Positions 1 through 8,478 are shown, numbered from the stretch's first letter. The stretch: 20,408 nucleotides of DNA from Phycisphaerales bacterium UBA2421 (GCA_002343075.1 DDRH01000035.1:17128-37535); one strand, 5' to 3'. Made by a program: numbers and translations. The notes: generated by a model from the letters alone, not told the origin.

Positions 1-2
1 TC

Positions 3-953
3 GCCGCCGCCGCGCTCGATTTCCCCGCAGGGGCGGAGATTCTCACCAGCGACCACGAGTATGGATCGATTCTCACGTTGTTTCGCCGATTGGCGAAGCA
101 TCGGGGATGGTCGGTGAAAATCGCCGAAATGCCGTCGAAAATCGAAGATCCCGAGCAGCTCGTCCATGCATTCGCGGGCGCAATCTCCCCCGCGACCCAG
201 GTGCTCGCGTTCAGCCATGTGAGCAGCCCGAGCGGGCTGGTTTTTCCTGCAAAAGCACTAGTTGCTCTTGCAAAAAAGCGTGGATTAATCTCCATCATTG
301 ACGGGGCGCACGCACCCGGGCAGGTTGAGGTCAATCTCACCGACATCGACGCAGACTTCTACGCTGCAAACTGCCACAAGTGGATGATGGCCCCCGCCAG
401 CGTTGGATTTCTGCACGCGGGCCCGCGCCACAAGCTCGCCGCCAAGAGCATCGTGAGCAGTTGGGGTTACGGCTATACGCCCGACGAAGCCGAGCATGAT
501 GCATTTCCCGGATCGACCCGGTGGCAATATGACCTGGAGTTTCACGGCACGATCGATCGCAGCCCACAGATGGTGCTTGAAGAAGTCGTCAACTTCAGAC
601 AGGAAATCGGCGGCAACGCAGCGGTCTTCGCGCGCGTGCAACAGCTATCCAGTGAGTTGCGCGACAGACTTGCCAGCGTCCATCTTTCCCCCCTGCTCCC
701 TCACGACCGCAGGCTGGTCGGCACGATGACAGCATTTGTTCTTCCCGAAAAGTATCAGGCCGGCGGTGGCTTCATCGCACTACCTGGCGATTCACCGGCG
801 CAGCAACTCCAGCGCCGGCTCTGGGATAGACACCGCATCGAGTGCCCGACAACTGTCTGCGCCGGCAAAGTGTTTCTGCGTGTCAGCACGGCGTGGTTTA
901 ACACGGTTGAAGAGCTTGACCGTCTGGCGGGCGCGCTGCGCCAAGAACTGTGA
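3..953 (+). CDS. class V PLP-dependent aminotransferase, 5' end missing
   Basis: The frame is open from the window edge to the TGA at 951-953, so only the C-terminal ~316 residues are visible. It belongs to the aminotransferase class V fold (cysteine desulfurase / isopenicillin N epimerase group), enzymes that use pyridoxal phosphate to act on amino-acid-like substrates. Seen directly: a TSDHEYGS segment near the edge; IIDGAHAPGQ, whose Asp (about visible residue 100) should contact the PLP pyridine nitrogen; and AANCHKWMMAP, whose Lys (codon 378-380) is the expected Schiff-base lysine. No conserved cysteine loop of a true IscS/SufS was recognised, and HEYG plus the NCHKW context fit the epimerase-like branch better. 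The substrate cannot be told. The 3' end converges on the acetyltransferase at 978, with 24 bases between them and no clear terminator. Confidence 0.9.
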   Translation, partial: AAAALDFPAGAEILTSDHEYGSILTLFRRLAKHRGWSVKIAEMPSKIEDPEQLVHAFAGAISPATQVLAFSHVSSPSGLVFPAKALVALAKKRGLISIIDGAHAPGQVEVNLTDIDADFYAANCHKWMMAPASVGFLHAGPRHKLAAKSIVSSWGYGYTPDEAEHDAFPGSTRWQYDLEFHGTIDRSPQMVLEEVVNFRQEIGGNAAVFARVQQLSSELRDRLASVHLSPLLPHDRRLVGTMTAFVLPEKYQAGGGFIALPGDSPAQQLQRRLWDRHRIECPTTVCAGKVFLRVSTAWFNTVEELDRLAGALRQEL

Positions 954-977
954 TTGTCAGTCGTTGGGAACACCGCC

Positions 978-1529
978 TCAGACACAGCCGTCGGCGACCT
1001 CACGCCGCAGCCACCAATCGATCGTTGAGTCGTCGCCGACCATAAACGTATGTTCGCCGCATCGCTGGTAACCCCACTTGCGGGTGTAGAAAGCGATGGC
1101 GCGGTGATTATGCTCCCATACGCCGAGAAAAATGGTCCGGTGTCCCTTCGCAAATGCGATATCAATGCATCGCCGCATCATCTCGGAGGCAACTCCGCGG
1201 CCATGAAATGGTCGGTCGACGTAGAATTTTTCGATTTCGATCGCCCTTGGGTCACCGATGCAATCGGGGACGCTGACCCACCGCAGCCGGGCGTAAGCGA
1301 TGAGTTCCCCGGCGGCGGCCGCGGCGACCCAGATTGCCGCGCTCGAATCGGCCAGTTCCTGCTCAAAAACGTCGATTCGGTGGGTGGAATCGAGGTATTT
1401 TTGGAAATTCTCCGGGCTGTGATATTGGGCAAATGTGTCAATCGAACAGCGCAGGGCCAGCGCCACCAGCGCCGATGCATCGGCCACACCGGCGGGTCGA
1501 AATGTGATTGGGGTATCGTTTAAGCTCAA
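978..1529 (-). CDS. GNAT-family N-acetyltransferase
   Basis: Predicted acetyl-CoA-dependent N-acetyltransferase with one GNAT domain covering nearly the whole 183-residue protein. Seen: the opening strand ITFRPAG, the acetyl-CoA pyrophosphate loop HGRGVA at about residues 109-114 preceded by IEKFYVDRPF, and the motif B segment NHRAIAFYTRKWGY at about 141-154. This order is standard for the family. The open frame extends upstream to 1802, but that 91-codon extension has no GNAT homology that I recognise and reaches into the probable promoter of the protease gene. I chose the TTG at 1529, which has GAAGAG about nine bases upstream; other starts are possible. The acceptor (amino acid, antibiotic, protein N-terminus) is not predictable. 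It is transcribed towards the aminotransferase. Confidence 0.82.
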   Translation of the reverse strand: MSLNDTPITFRPAGVADASALVALALRCSIDTFAQYHSPENFQKYLDSTHRIDVFEQELADSSAAIWVAAAAAGELIAYARLRWVSVPDCIGDPRAIEIEKFYVDRPFHGRGVASEMMRRCIDIAFAKGHRTIFLGVWEHNHRAIAFYTRKWGYQRCGEHTFMVGDDSTIDWWLRREVADGCV

Positions 1530-1783
1530 GGGGCTGCACTCTTCATCTGCTGCTTCGACAAAAAACCATTCTACGGGCGCGACGCAAATGCAACCAAACT
1601 GTCCGGCAAACGTGATGATGGAGGCGACTCCGCTGGCGGGTCTGGCGGACGCATCGAGAAGCGCGCTTTCTGAGGATCTTCCAGAAATGGCACAGCGCCG
1701 GGCCCCAAGACAGAACCAGGAGAACGGCCCGCCGTCGCGAGGATTCAAAATCTGGGCAATCTGCGGTACCTCCGGGTAGAACA

Positions 1784-1789
1784 TATTAT
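1784..1789 (+). promoter_or_regulatory. possible -10 element for the protease gene
   Basis: TATTAT differs at one position from the TATAAT consensus and lies 41 bases before the ATG at 1830. The -35 position 17 bases upstream (CTGCGG) is poor. A TTGACA at 1791-1796 is perfect in sequence but has no -10 partner at a suitable distance. Confidence 0.25.
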
Positions 1790-1813
1790 CTTGACAGATC
1801 ATTTCATCTGAGT

Positions 1814-1820
1814 GAAGGAA
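1814..1820 (+). promoter_or_regulatory. ribosome binding site of the Tricorn-like protease
   Basis: GAAGGAA ends nine bases before the ATG at 1830. This decides for that ATG over the in-frame GTG at 1812, which would put the purine-rich stretch inside the gene. Confidence 0.6.
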
Positions 1821-1829
1821 TTTTCATCC

Positions 1830-4800
1830 ATGAAGCGAATCGCATCCCTTCTGCTGGCATCGGTTTCGGCATTGTGCGCCTCAAGCGCGTTCGCGGCGAC
1901 CAATGTATCGCTCCCGCGGTTTCCTGCGGTCTCGCCGGATGGCCAGCGCGTCGCATTTAGCTGGCGCGGCGACCTATGGCTCATCCCGACAGCCGGCGGG
2001 GAGGCCCGACGGCTCACCGCGCACCCTGCCGACGAACTCAACAGCGCCTTCAGCCGCGACGGCAAACAGATCGCCTTCATCAGCACTCGAAATGGATATC
2101 AGAACATCTATTGCATGAACACAGACGGAACCGACCTACGTCATGTTTATCACACCGACCGCCCGGTGGGCTTGTGGAGCTTTGAGTCGGACAAGGGCGA
2201 GCCTGTCATCATATTCAACGCACGCATCGAGCCAGACGAGTTTCCCGGGCTGCGGCCATACTCCATCGGCTTGAATGGCGGCGAGCCGACCCGGCTGTTT
2301 GATGCGTTCGGCAGCACCGCGTCCATCAGCCCCGACGGCAGCAAAATCCTGTTCACCCGCGGCGGCGCCGATTGGAACCGCCGCGGCTACCGCGGGCCCG
2401 ACGCGCGCGAGCTTTGGCTCTTTGAGCGCGCCACCAAGCAGTACAAGCGCCTCACCACCTTCAACGGCAACGACGGCAAGGCGCGATGGCTCGACGATCG
2501 GACATTCGTCTTTCTCTCCGATCGCAACAATAACGGACTGAATCTGTATCGAATGACGCTCGCCCAGAACGAGTCGCAGGCCGAGCAGCTTACCAGGTTT
2601 GAAAGCGCCGACGTCGATGATTTTGATGTCTCCGCCGACGGAAAGCTGATTGTGTTTTCGATGTGGGATCGGCTTTATCGTCTCGACCTCGATCGCGCCG
2701 CTGAAGGCCCGGTGGCGATCGACATTCGCGCTGATGAAGATACTTCCGACCGTGTGCAGCTCAAATCCGCCGACCGGTTAACCACGCAAACCGCGGTCAA
2801 CCCCGACGGCAAGTCGATCGCTACGATCAATTACGGCCAGGTATACATCCGCGGCACCGAGGCCAAGGCATCGGCGCGGCGACTGACCAAACCGCCCGCA
2901 CGTCACCGCGACGTCACCTTCAGCGCCGACGGGCAGACACTCTTTTTCGTCAGCGATGAATCGGGCATTGAGTCAATCTACGCCGCCACCGTCAAGCTCA
3001 CACGCGGCGACGTCAAGAAGCAAGTGACTGAGGCCGCAAAGAAGAAGCCCGCCTCCCAGCCGACAACCGATTTATCAGAGCATGGGGACAGTGCCGCGCC
3101 GAATGACGCCACCGCAGACGTGCCTGCCGACCTCGCCAGCGCATCCACCCAGCAATCTGAGCCGAACGACCGCCAGAAGGAAGCTGCGACCAGTGACGCG
3201 CCGCCCGCCGACAAGGCAAAGGCCGAAAAGAAGAAGGAAGATTCCCGCTGGCCCGACGCCATCTCCTTCGACATCAAGCCGCTGATAACGACCGCGCAGA
3301 TGAATCGCGACCCGTCGCCGTCGCCGTGTGGCAAATGGCTTGCATTTCAACGGGGAGCCGGGCAGTTGTGGCTCCACGATCTAGCCACCGGCACCGAACG
3401 CCTGCTGGTTGACGGCTGGAGCGATTCGCTCGAGTGGCACTGGAGCAGCGACAGCAAACGCATCGCGTATATCACCGAAGACGTGAACAACAACGCCGAT
3501 GTATGGATCATCAATACCGACGGCGAAACCCCCGCCGTCAATATCTCGCGCCATCCTGATAACGAATCGTCGCCAAGGTTCAGTGCCGATGGGAAAGTGC
3601 TGGCGTTCACCTCCTCGCGAGTTGATAACGAGTCGGATGTGTGGATGGTCTTCCTCGACAAATCGCTGGAAAGCTTCACCACGCTCGAACTGGAAAAGTA
3701 CTATGAAGAAGCCAACGCCGCGGTGAAGAAGCGCGAACCTGTCAAAGTACGAAAGGCCGCCACGCAGCCCGCAACCGAACCCACAACCAAGCCGGATAAT
3801 GCCGCAGGTGATGCTACAGCCGATGCTGACGCCGAAACCTCGCTCGATTTGGCCGACGCCTACCTGCGCCTCCGGCGCGTCACCACGCTTCCGGGAAACG
3901 AAGGAAGTCTGCTCCTCGCCCCGGCGGGCGACAAGTTTTACTTCACCGCCCAAAACACGTCGGCGCCCGCGGCGGCAACTCCCGCACCCGGGCCGGGCGC
4001 TAATCGCTCCACCTACGTCGTCGATAAAGAAGGCGACCCCAAGCGCATCGGTGGCAGCCTGAACCTGCAGGCCTTCACCCTCACGGGAGACAAGATCCTG
4101 GTGATCGATTCAGGCAGGCCCGCCCTGATGAAACTGCCCGGCGGTGAGCTTGAGCCGCTGGATATCTCCGACAAATTCGAGATCGATCTCGCGGCACAGT
4201 CGCGCCAGAAGTTTCTCGAGGCCGCTCGCATGCTGGGCGTGGGCTTCTACGATCCGAAGCTCAACGGCATGGACTACCCTGCGGTCACCGCGCGCTACGC
4301 CGAACTTGCGGGCAAGGCCGTCACCGCCAGCGAGTTTGATCATGTGGCCGATAAGTTCGTCGGCGAGTTCAATAGCTCGCATCAGGGAGTCAACTCACCG
4401 GCAGAGCGAAATGATCTGCAACAGCCCATGGGCCGGCTCGGCATTCAGCGGCAGCGCGTCGAGGATGGGTACAAAGTCACCGACGTCTACGAACGAGGCC
4501 CCGCGGCGAAGGGCAGCATGAAGCTGCTGGTCGGCGATATCATCATCAGCGTGGATGGCAGCGCGGTGGCGGAGAATCAGACGCTCGAACAGGCCCTGCT
4601 TGGCAAGGTCGGCAGGGAATCGCTGCTCACCGTCCGCCGGGTGATTGATGGGGAGCCGAAGGAGATCAACCTGCTGCTCACGCCGATCAGTTCGATGGCC
4701 GAGTCGGCGCTTTTCTATGACACCTGGCGCACGCGCCGGGCTGCAAAAGTGGCGGAGATGAGCGATGGAAAAATCGGATATATTCACATTCGCGGGATGG

Positions 4801-5342
4801 ATCAATCCTCGCTCGATGTCTTTGAGCGCGATCTCTACGCAGCCGCCGACGGGAAAAAAGGGTTGATCATCGACGTCCGCAACAACGGCGGCGGATGGAC
4901 TGCCGACCGGCTGCTGGCCTCCATCATGTATCCGCGCCACGCCTACACACGCCCGCGCGGCGTGAGCGATGATGTGAAGGGCGCGTATCCCAACGACCGC
5001 TTGTTCATCACTCGTTACGATCTGCCGATCAACATGCTCTGCAACGAAAAGAGCTTCAGCAATGCCGAGATCATCAGCCATGCGTTTAAGACGCTCAAAC
5101 GCGGCACGCTCGTCGGCCAGCAAACCGCCGGCGGGGTTATCAGCACCGGCGGTGCCTCACTCATCGACGGCACAACCGTCCGCATGCCCGGCCGCGGCTG
5201 GTTTACACCCGCGGGTGTGAACATGGAACTCAACGGCGCCATGCCCGATCTGCTGGTCACCCAAACACCCGAATCTGAAGCCGCCAACGACGATCAGCAA
5301 CTCAGGGCCGCAGTGGATGATCTGCTGAAACGACTTGATTAG
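1830..5342 (+). CDS. exported Tricorn-like S41 protease
   Basis: A 1170-residue homologue of the Tricorn protease, which degrades oligopeptides. A Sec signal peptide (MKRIASLLLASVSALCASSA, likely cleaved after AFA at residue 22) sends it across the inner membrane. Then follow WD40/TolB-like propeller repeats (SPDGQRVAFSW, SRDGKQIAFIS, SPDGSKILFTR), a charged Ala/Lys/Pro-rich linker (about 394-471), a second propeller (SSDSKRIAYIT, SADGKVLAFTS), another low-complexity linker (about 633-670), a core segment starting FYDPKLNGMDY (806), a PDZ domain (about 868-945) and the S41 catalytic domain. Candidate catalytic residues by analogy with Tricorn are His986 (GYIHIRGM), Ser1077 (KSFSNAE) and Glu1133 (MELNGAMPD), with the IDVRNNGGG loop before the serine. 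The residue after the serine is Asn, where many homologues have Asp. Family assignment is firm; the catalytic positions are inferred. Confidence 0.93.
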   Translation: MKRIASLLLASVSALCASSAFAATNVSLPRFPAVSPDGQRVAFSWRGDLWLIPTAGGEARRLTAHPADELNSAFSRDGKQIAFISTRNGYQNIYCMNTDGTDLRHVYHTDRPVGLWSFESDKGEPVIIFNARIEPDEFPGLRPYSIGLNGGEPTRLFDAFGSTASISPDGSKILFTRGGADWNRRGYRGPDARELWLFERATKQYKRLTTFNGNDGKARWLDDRTFVFLSDRNNNGLNLYRMTLAQNESQAEQLTRFESADVDDFDVSADGKLIVFSMWDRLYRLDLDRAAEGPVAIDIRADEDTSDRVQLKSADRLTTQTAVNPDGKSIATINYGQVYIRGTEAKASARRLTKPPARHRDVTFSADGQTLFFVSDESGIESIYAATVKLTRGDVKKQVTEAAKKKPASQPTTDLSEHGDSAAPNDATADVPADLASASTQQSEPNDRQKEAATSDAPPADKAKAEKKKEDSRWPDAISFDIKPLITTAQMNRDPSPSPCGKWLAFQRGAGQLWLHDLATGTERLLVDGWSDSLEWHWSSDSKRIAYITEDVNNNADVWIINTDGETPAVNISRHPDNESSPRFSADGKVLAFTSSRVDNESDVWMVFLDKSLESFTTLELEKYYEEANAAVKKREPVKVRKAATQPATEPTTKPDNAAGDATADADAETSLDLADAYLRLRRVTTLPGNEGSLLLAPAGDKFYFTAQNTSAPAAATPAPGPGANRSTYVVDKEGDPKRIGGSLNLQAFTLTGDKILVIDSGRPALMKLPGGELEPLDISDKFEIDLAAQSRQKFLEAARMLGVGFYDPKLNGMDYPAVTARYAELAGKAVTASEFDHVADKFVGEFNSSHQGVNSPAERNDLQQPMGRLGIQRQRVEDGYKVTDVYERGPAAKGSMKLLVGDIIISVDGSAVAENQTLEQALLGKVGRESLLTVRRVIDGEPKEINLLLTPISSMAESALFYDTWRTRRAAKVAEMSDGKIGYIHIRGMDQSSLDVFERDLYAAADGKKGLIIDVRNNGGGWTADRLLASIMYPRHAYTRPRGVSDDVKGAYPNDRLFITRYDLPINMLCNEKSFSNAEIISHAFKTLKRGTLVGQQTAGGVISTGGASLIDGTTVRMPGRGWFTPAGVNMELNGAMPDLLVTQTPESEAANDDQQLRAAVDDLLKRLD

Positions 5343-5434
5343 GATTGCAGTGCGGCTCACTAAGAAGGCGGCGTTGATGCAGTGGTGAGCCGGTACGGCC
5401 GGCGGCCACGACCTCGTTTTACCTCGACCACGCC

Positions 5435-5857
5435 ATGTCCCGGATCATCGTGCGCATCTGGAGTCTTCCCACGACGGCGGTCGGCCTCGGGGTCGTCGCG
5501 CTCACCCTCCTCACCGGCGGACGCGCGCACCTCCACACCGGCGTGATCGAAGCGCACGGCGGATTCGCCCGGCTGCTCCTCACCCGCCTCACCCTCCTCC
5601 CCGGGGGAGCAACCGCAATGACACTCGGGCATGTCGTCATTGCCCGCACCCGCCAAGCCCTCGATGACACCCGCGCCCACGAGCGCGTCCACGTTCGCCA
5701 ATGCGAACGCTGGGGACCTTTCTTCCTCCCCGCATACGCCTTGTGCTCTGCCTGGATCGCCCTCCGCGGCGGGCGCGCGTACCGCGATAACCCGTTCGAG
5801 CGCGAAGCGTTCGGAGATCCATCCACAGCCTCTGAAACCAATCGCCCGCACAAATGA
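5435..5857 (+). CDS. small membrane protein with HExxH motif
   Basis: A 140-residue protein that matches, as I recall it, a conserved uncharacterised bacterial family with the same pattern. An N-terminal hydrophobic segment (about residues 12-28) follows MSRIIVRIWSLPTT. A GTLLPGG-like stretch appears as LTLLPGGATAMTLGHVV, then AHERVHVRQCERWGP with His82-Glu83-x-x-His86, a second hydrophobic segment (FFLPAYALCSAWIAL), and YRDNPFEREAF near the C-terminus. HExxH plus a downstream acidic residue is how gluzincin metalloproteases bind zinc, so the protein may be a minimal metal site or reduced protease; no activity is established. The start is the first ATG in frame, and no Shine-Dalgarno is visible. 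It lies 92 bases after the protease gene on the same strand and could share its transcript. Confidence 0.75.
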   Translation: MSRIIVRIWSLPTTAVGLGVVALTLLTGGRAHLHTGVIEAHGGFARLLLTRLTLLPGGATAMTLGHVVIARTRQALDDTRAHERVHVRQCERWGPFFLPAYALCSAWIALRGGRAYRDNPFEREAFGDPSTASETNRPHK

Positions 5858-6321
5858 TTCACGCGGCAGACACTTGATTCACCATCAGACGAACGCATAG
5901 ACGAGCACAACACCGCCGCCGCCGCTTAAACCGGGCCGCGTTCTTGGGAACGCGGAAATGCGGCACTGGGCATCAACGCGACGCAGTTGCGTGCGGCTTC
6001 AATTACGCCACACTCCGCGGCCAGCGATTTGGCGCTGTGTCGGTCAGACCCCTGCACGAGCAGGATGATGCGAAGCAGCCTGTGTACGCGTGAGTATCTC
6101 ATTGTGTGCAAACCGAAGTAGTCGCCCATCACACCCCTTCTCACCCCACCTCACACAGCGATCTCGTAGACCGCAGAACCCTCGCCGGTCGCTGGCAGAA
6201 AATGCCTCAACGATTCATGCCACGGCCTGCGCGCATGGGAGTCTACCCGTCGGCAGCAAAAATGCTCAGCGATGTCCGGTGACTTACTGCTGGAGATAAC
6301 GCTCTGCGAATTCGGCGTCGA
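5858..6321. other. gene-poor stretch with one gene remnant
   Basis: No intact gene is supported here. Frames on both strands are short and have no recognisable family, apart from the regulator fragment at 6004-6102. The stretch lies directly beyond the 3' end of the tRNA-Gly. No attachment-site copy of the tRNA 3' end was seen inside the window. Confidence 0.5.
6004..6102 (-). pseudogene. truncated N-terminus of a YafY/WYL-type HTH regulator
   Basis: From the ATG at 6102 the frame reads MRYSRVHRLLRIILLVQG and later KSLAAECGV. That is the start of the HTH domain of DeoR/YafY-like regulators that usually carry a WYL domain. After GV, where the family continues with a recognition helix like SERTIYRD, the sequence turns into unrelated residues and stops at 5926. 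The rest of the HTH and the whole WYL domain (normally ~300 residues in total) are absent. This therefore looks like a decayed or truncated gene rather than a working regulator. The in-frame extension upstream to 6144 is probably untranslated. The assignment rests on about 33 residues recognised from memory. Confidence 0.55.
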
Positions 6322-6394
6322 AGCGGGCGAAGGGACTCGAACCCTCAACAGCCAGCTTGGAAGGCTGGCGCTCTACCAATTGAGCTACACCCGC
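6322..6394 (-). tRNA. tRNA-Gly (anticodon TCC)
   Basis: The minus strand folds into a complete cloverleaf. The acceptor stem is GCGGGTG with CGCCCGC (one G-T pair), followed by a D-arm GCTC/GAGC, an anticodon stem CCAGC/GCTGG around loop CTTCCAA giving anticodon TCC, a five-base variable loop, and a T-arm with TTCGAGT. The discriminator base at 6322 is T, usual for bacterial glycine tRNAs. CCA is not encoded. It reads GGA codons, and GGG by wobble. Confidence 0.96.
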
Positions 6395-6406
6395 GGGGCT
6401 TGCTTC

Positions 6407-6435
6407 ATTATAGCGGCGTGGGCGAAGTGTGCCAG
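6407..6435 (-). promoter_or_regulatory. promoter of the tRNA-Gly gene
   Basis: On the minus strand a perfect TATAAT (6407-6412) lies 12 bases before the first tRNA base. CTGGCA (6430-6435) is in the -35 position with exactly 17 bases between. Transcription would start about 5-6 bases upstream of the mature 5' end. Confidence 0.6.
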
Positions 6436-6543
6436 TCGTCAGCCGCGCGGGCAACAGTTGCAGGTTCTGACGGCACTGCGGGGCCTATCCGCCAGGTTGG
6501 GTAAAGCGCGATTCAGCGGAAGTGTTGGCCCGGCCGGGCATAT

Positions 6544-8337
6544 TCATGCGATGCGGATTCGGATCGTGCCGAGTGTGTTCTTGGTGGCGGCGGCGCCTTC
6601 GGTATCAAATACCTGGCCGCCGAGCACCTTGACCAGATAGGTGCCGTTATCGGCGCGAGTAAACGCGATTCCATCGATCGCGGGCAGGCGATATCGGGCG
6701 ATGACCTGCTTGCCGTCGAGGCTGACTATTCGGCTGGTGAGCTTGGCGCGACGGGCGACGTCGTCGTTGCCGTAAAGCCGAAGATCCCCGCCGTCGATGG
6801 TTAGCGCCTCGACCCCTTCCTGATCGCGCCAGATGACATCAAACAAAAACCCGGCCTGAGAAGTGCGCAGCGTCTTGGGGATGAGCTGTCCTGCCGGGCC
6901 GTCTTCGGCAAAGAGCCGAGTGACGGCGAAACGGCGCGAGTCGTTGGCCCCGCCAGGCTCGACGGAGCCTACGGTTCCGCCTACGAGAAGCGAACCGTCC
7001 GGTGCGATCGCTGCTGTTCGGGCATCGCCGGGGAGCTTTCGGTAGGGAACGCTCATCACGCCCTGGTCGCCGTAGGTGGTGTCGGTTGCACCGTCGAAGG
7101 TCAGCCGTTCGACGCTGAAGACGTTGCGTCCGCTGCGCTCGGTGACACCCGCGAAGACGACGCTTCCGTCCGGCTGCACCTGCAGTGAGTTGGCGACCGG
7201 GAAACGCGCCGGGCGGACGCGCAAGTCGGCCACGCCGTCTTCGCCGAATGTGGCGTCAATCTCGCCGGAAGGTGTAACCCGCGACAGGAACGCCTGCTGT
7301 CCGCCGTCGGTGCTGCCGACAATCAGCGGCAGACCGTCATGGCCGATGGCAATCCCGCCGTAAGCGACCCCCGTCACCACCGCGACATTTCGTGGGGCGG
7401 CGGTGCGCGCCGCAGCGGCGGCTTCATGGGCGATAGTCTGGCTGGCATCGAGCACATCGCGGCGGACGCTGAGAAATCCCCCCGCGCCGCCGAATGACGG
7501 CTCGTGTGCGCCGGCCGAGTTCACGCGTAAAGCGCGCACATCCAGTTCGGCTTCGCCCGCAGTGACGGGCGTATCGCGATGCGAACCAGCGACGTAGATT
7601 CCGCCATCGGCATCAATGGCCATGCTGTCGAAGTAAAACGTCGCGTCGATGTCGGGATCGAAAACAGTCGCGGTGGAAAAGATGCCGCCGGTGCCAAAAT
7701 CTGGATTGATGCGGCCATCGGGAAGATAGCTTGCCAGCGCGCCATCGCGTTCCTGCTGGCCGGCGACATAAATCATGTTTCCAGCGCCGACCTTCACCGC
7801 CGACGCTGAAACCGGCAGTCCGACCCTGCCGCTCGATCCGAAGCCGACATCCACCTTCCCGCCGGGCGTAAACTTCACGAGGAGGTTGGCGCGCGTGCTA
7901 TACCCGCTGACGCTTGAACCGATAACGACAAATGACCCGTCGTCGAACATCGCCATATCGAGCGCGTTTTTCAGTCCGCGCGGGGTGGAAAACACCTGCC
8001 CCCCGATGCCGAAAGTCGGGTCGAGCCGGCCTTGGAAATCATATCGTGCCAAAGCCAGTTGCGGCGGACCGGCGGGCTGATCGGCGACCAGCGGCACGGC
8101 ATACCCCCCGGCGAGCAGCGCGCCATCGGGGTAGACGAGCAGGTCATTCATGACACTCGACCCGGCCGCAAACCCAACGGCCACCATCGCCCCTCCGCCA
8201 AACGATGGATCGACGCACCCGGCAGCAAACAGACGACGTGGCTCCAGCGATTCGATGGGGCGAAACGCGCCGGCACGAAACGGGTCGCGACGAATATCGC
8301 CTGTCGCACGAGAATTCTTAAGTTGCTGATTAGACAT
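6544..8337 (-). CDS. delta-60 repeat protein with planctomycete LEPR motif
   Basis: A 597-residue protein, probably cell-surface or exported. Residues 28-38 read IESLEPRRLFA, a motif seen near the N-terminus of many large planctomycete extracellular proteins, here without a classical hydrophobic signal peptide. The body carries about seven delta-60-type units, each ending in a D/N-P-x-F-G-like turn (DPSFGGG, DPTFGIGG, DVGFGSSG, NPDFGTGG, EPSFGGAG, DATFGEDG, DTTYGDQG) and containing PDG-x-L/V-x-x-G-like segments (YPDGALLAGG, APDGSLLVGG). Such repeats probably fold as a beta-propeller. The last ~115 residues (from about GQLIPKTLR) are a separate beta-rich domain with no repeats. The ATG at 8337 is the first possible start, because an in-frame TAA lies two codons upstream; no Shine-Dalgarno precedes it. 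The function is unknown; adhesion or surface binding is plausible. Confidence 0.85.
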   Translation of the reverse strand: MSNQQLKNSRATGDIRRDPFRAGAFRPIESLEPRRLFAAGCVDPSFGGGAMVAVGFAAGSSVMNDLLVYPDGALLAGGYAVPLVADQPAGPPQLALARYDFQGRLDPTFGIGGQVFSTPRGLKNALDMAMFDDGSFVVIGSSVSGYSTRANLLVKFTPGGKVDVGFGSSGRVGLPVSASAVKVGAGNMIYVAGQQERDGALASYLPDGRINPDFGTGGIFSTATVFDPDIDATFYFDSMAIDADGGIYVAGSHRDTPVTAGEAELDVRALRVNSAGAHEPSFGGAGGFLSVRRDVLDASQTIAHEAAAAARTAAPRNVAVVTGVAYGGIAIGHDGLPLIVGSTDGGQQAFLSRVTPSGEIDATFGEDGVADLRVRPARFPVANSLQVQPDGSVVFAGVTERSGRNVFSVERLTFDGATDTTYGDQGVMSVPYRKLPGDARTAAIAPDGSLLVGGTVGSVEPGGANDSRRFAVTRLFAEDGPAGQLIPKTLRTSQAGFLFDVIWRDQEGVEALTIDGGDLRLYGNDDVARRAKLTSRIVSLDGKQVIARYRLPAIDGIAFTRADNGTYLVKVLGGQVFDTEGAAATKNTLGTIRIRIA

Positions 8338-8478
8338 GATTTACAAACGCGCCGGGCTACCGCTCCCGGACCTAAGACTGGTGCAGAGACGCCACCAATC
8401 TACTCTCCTTTCACGCAACTGACGCAACAACACAATCAATCGCGCATCCGATAATGTGCGGCTTGCCGAACATGCCGA

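Noticed and set aside
1791..1796. Perfect TTGACA as a -35 box for the protease gene
   Set aside because: No -10 sequence is found 16-18 bases downstream; that position falls on the ribosome binding site.
4395..5123. Minus-strand open frame of 242 codons inside the protease gene
   Set aside because: The protease frame carries the PDZ and catalytic motifs here; the reverse frame has no recognisable domain and is explained by high G+C.
6151..6348. Minus-strand frame beginning MRVRVPSPAS across the tRNA 3' end
   Set aside because: This is the well-known false protein produced by translating a tRNA gene (GFDPHLAH/RVPSPA type).
6528..6539. Perfect palindrome GCCCGGCCGGGC just after the delta-60 gene
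   Set aside because: It has no loop and no T-run, so it is not a terminator; a GC palindrome of this size is not surprising in this sequence.
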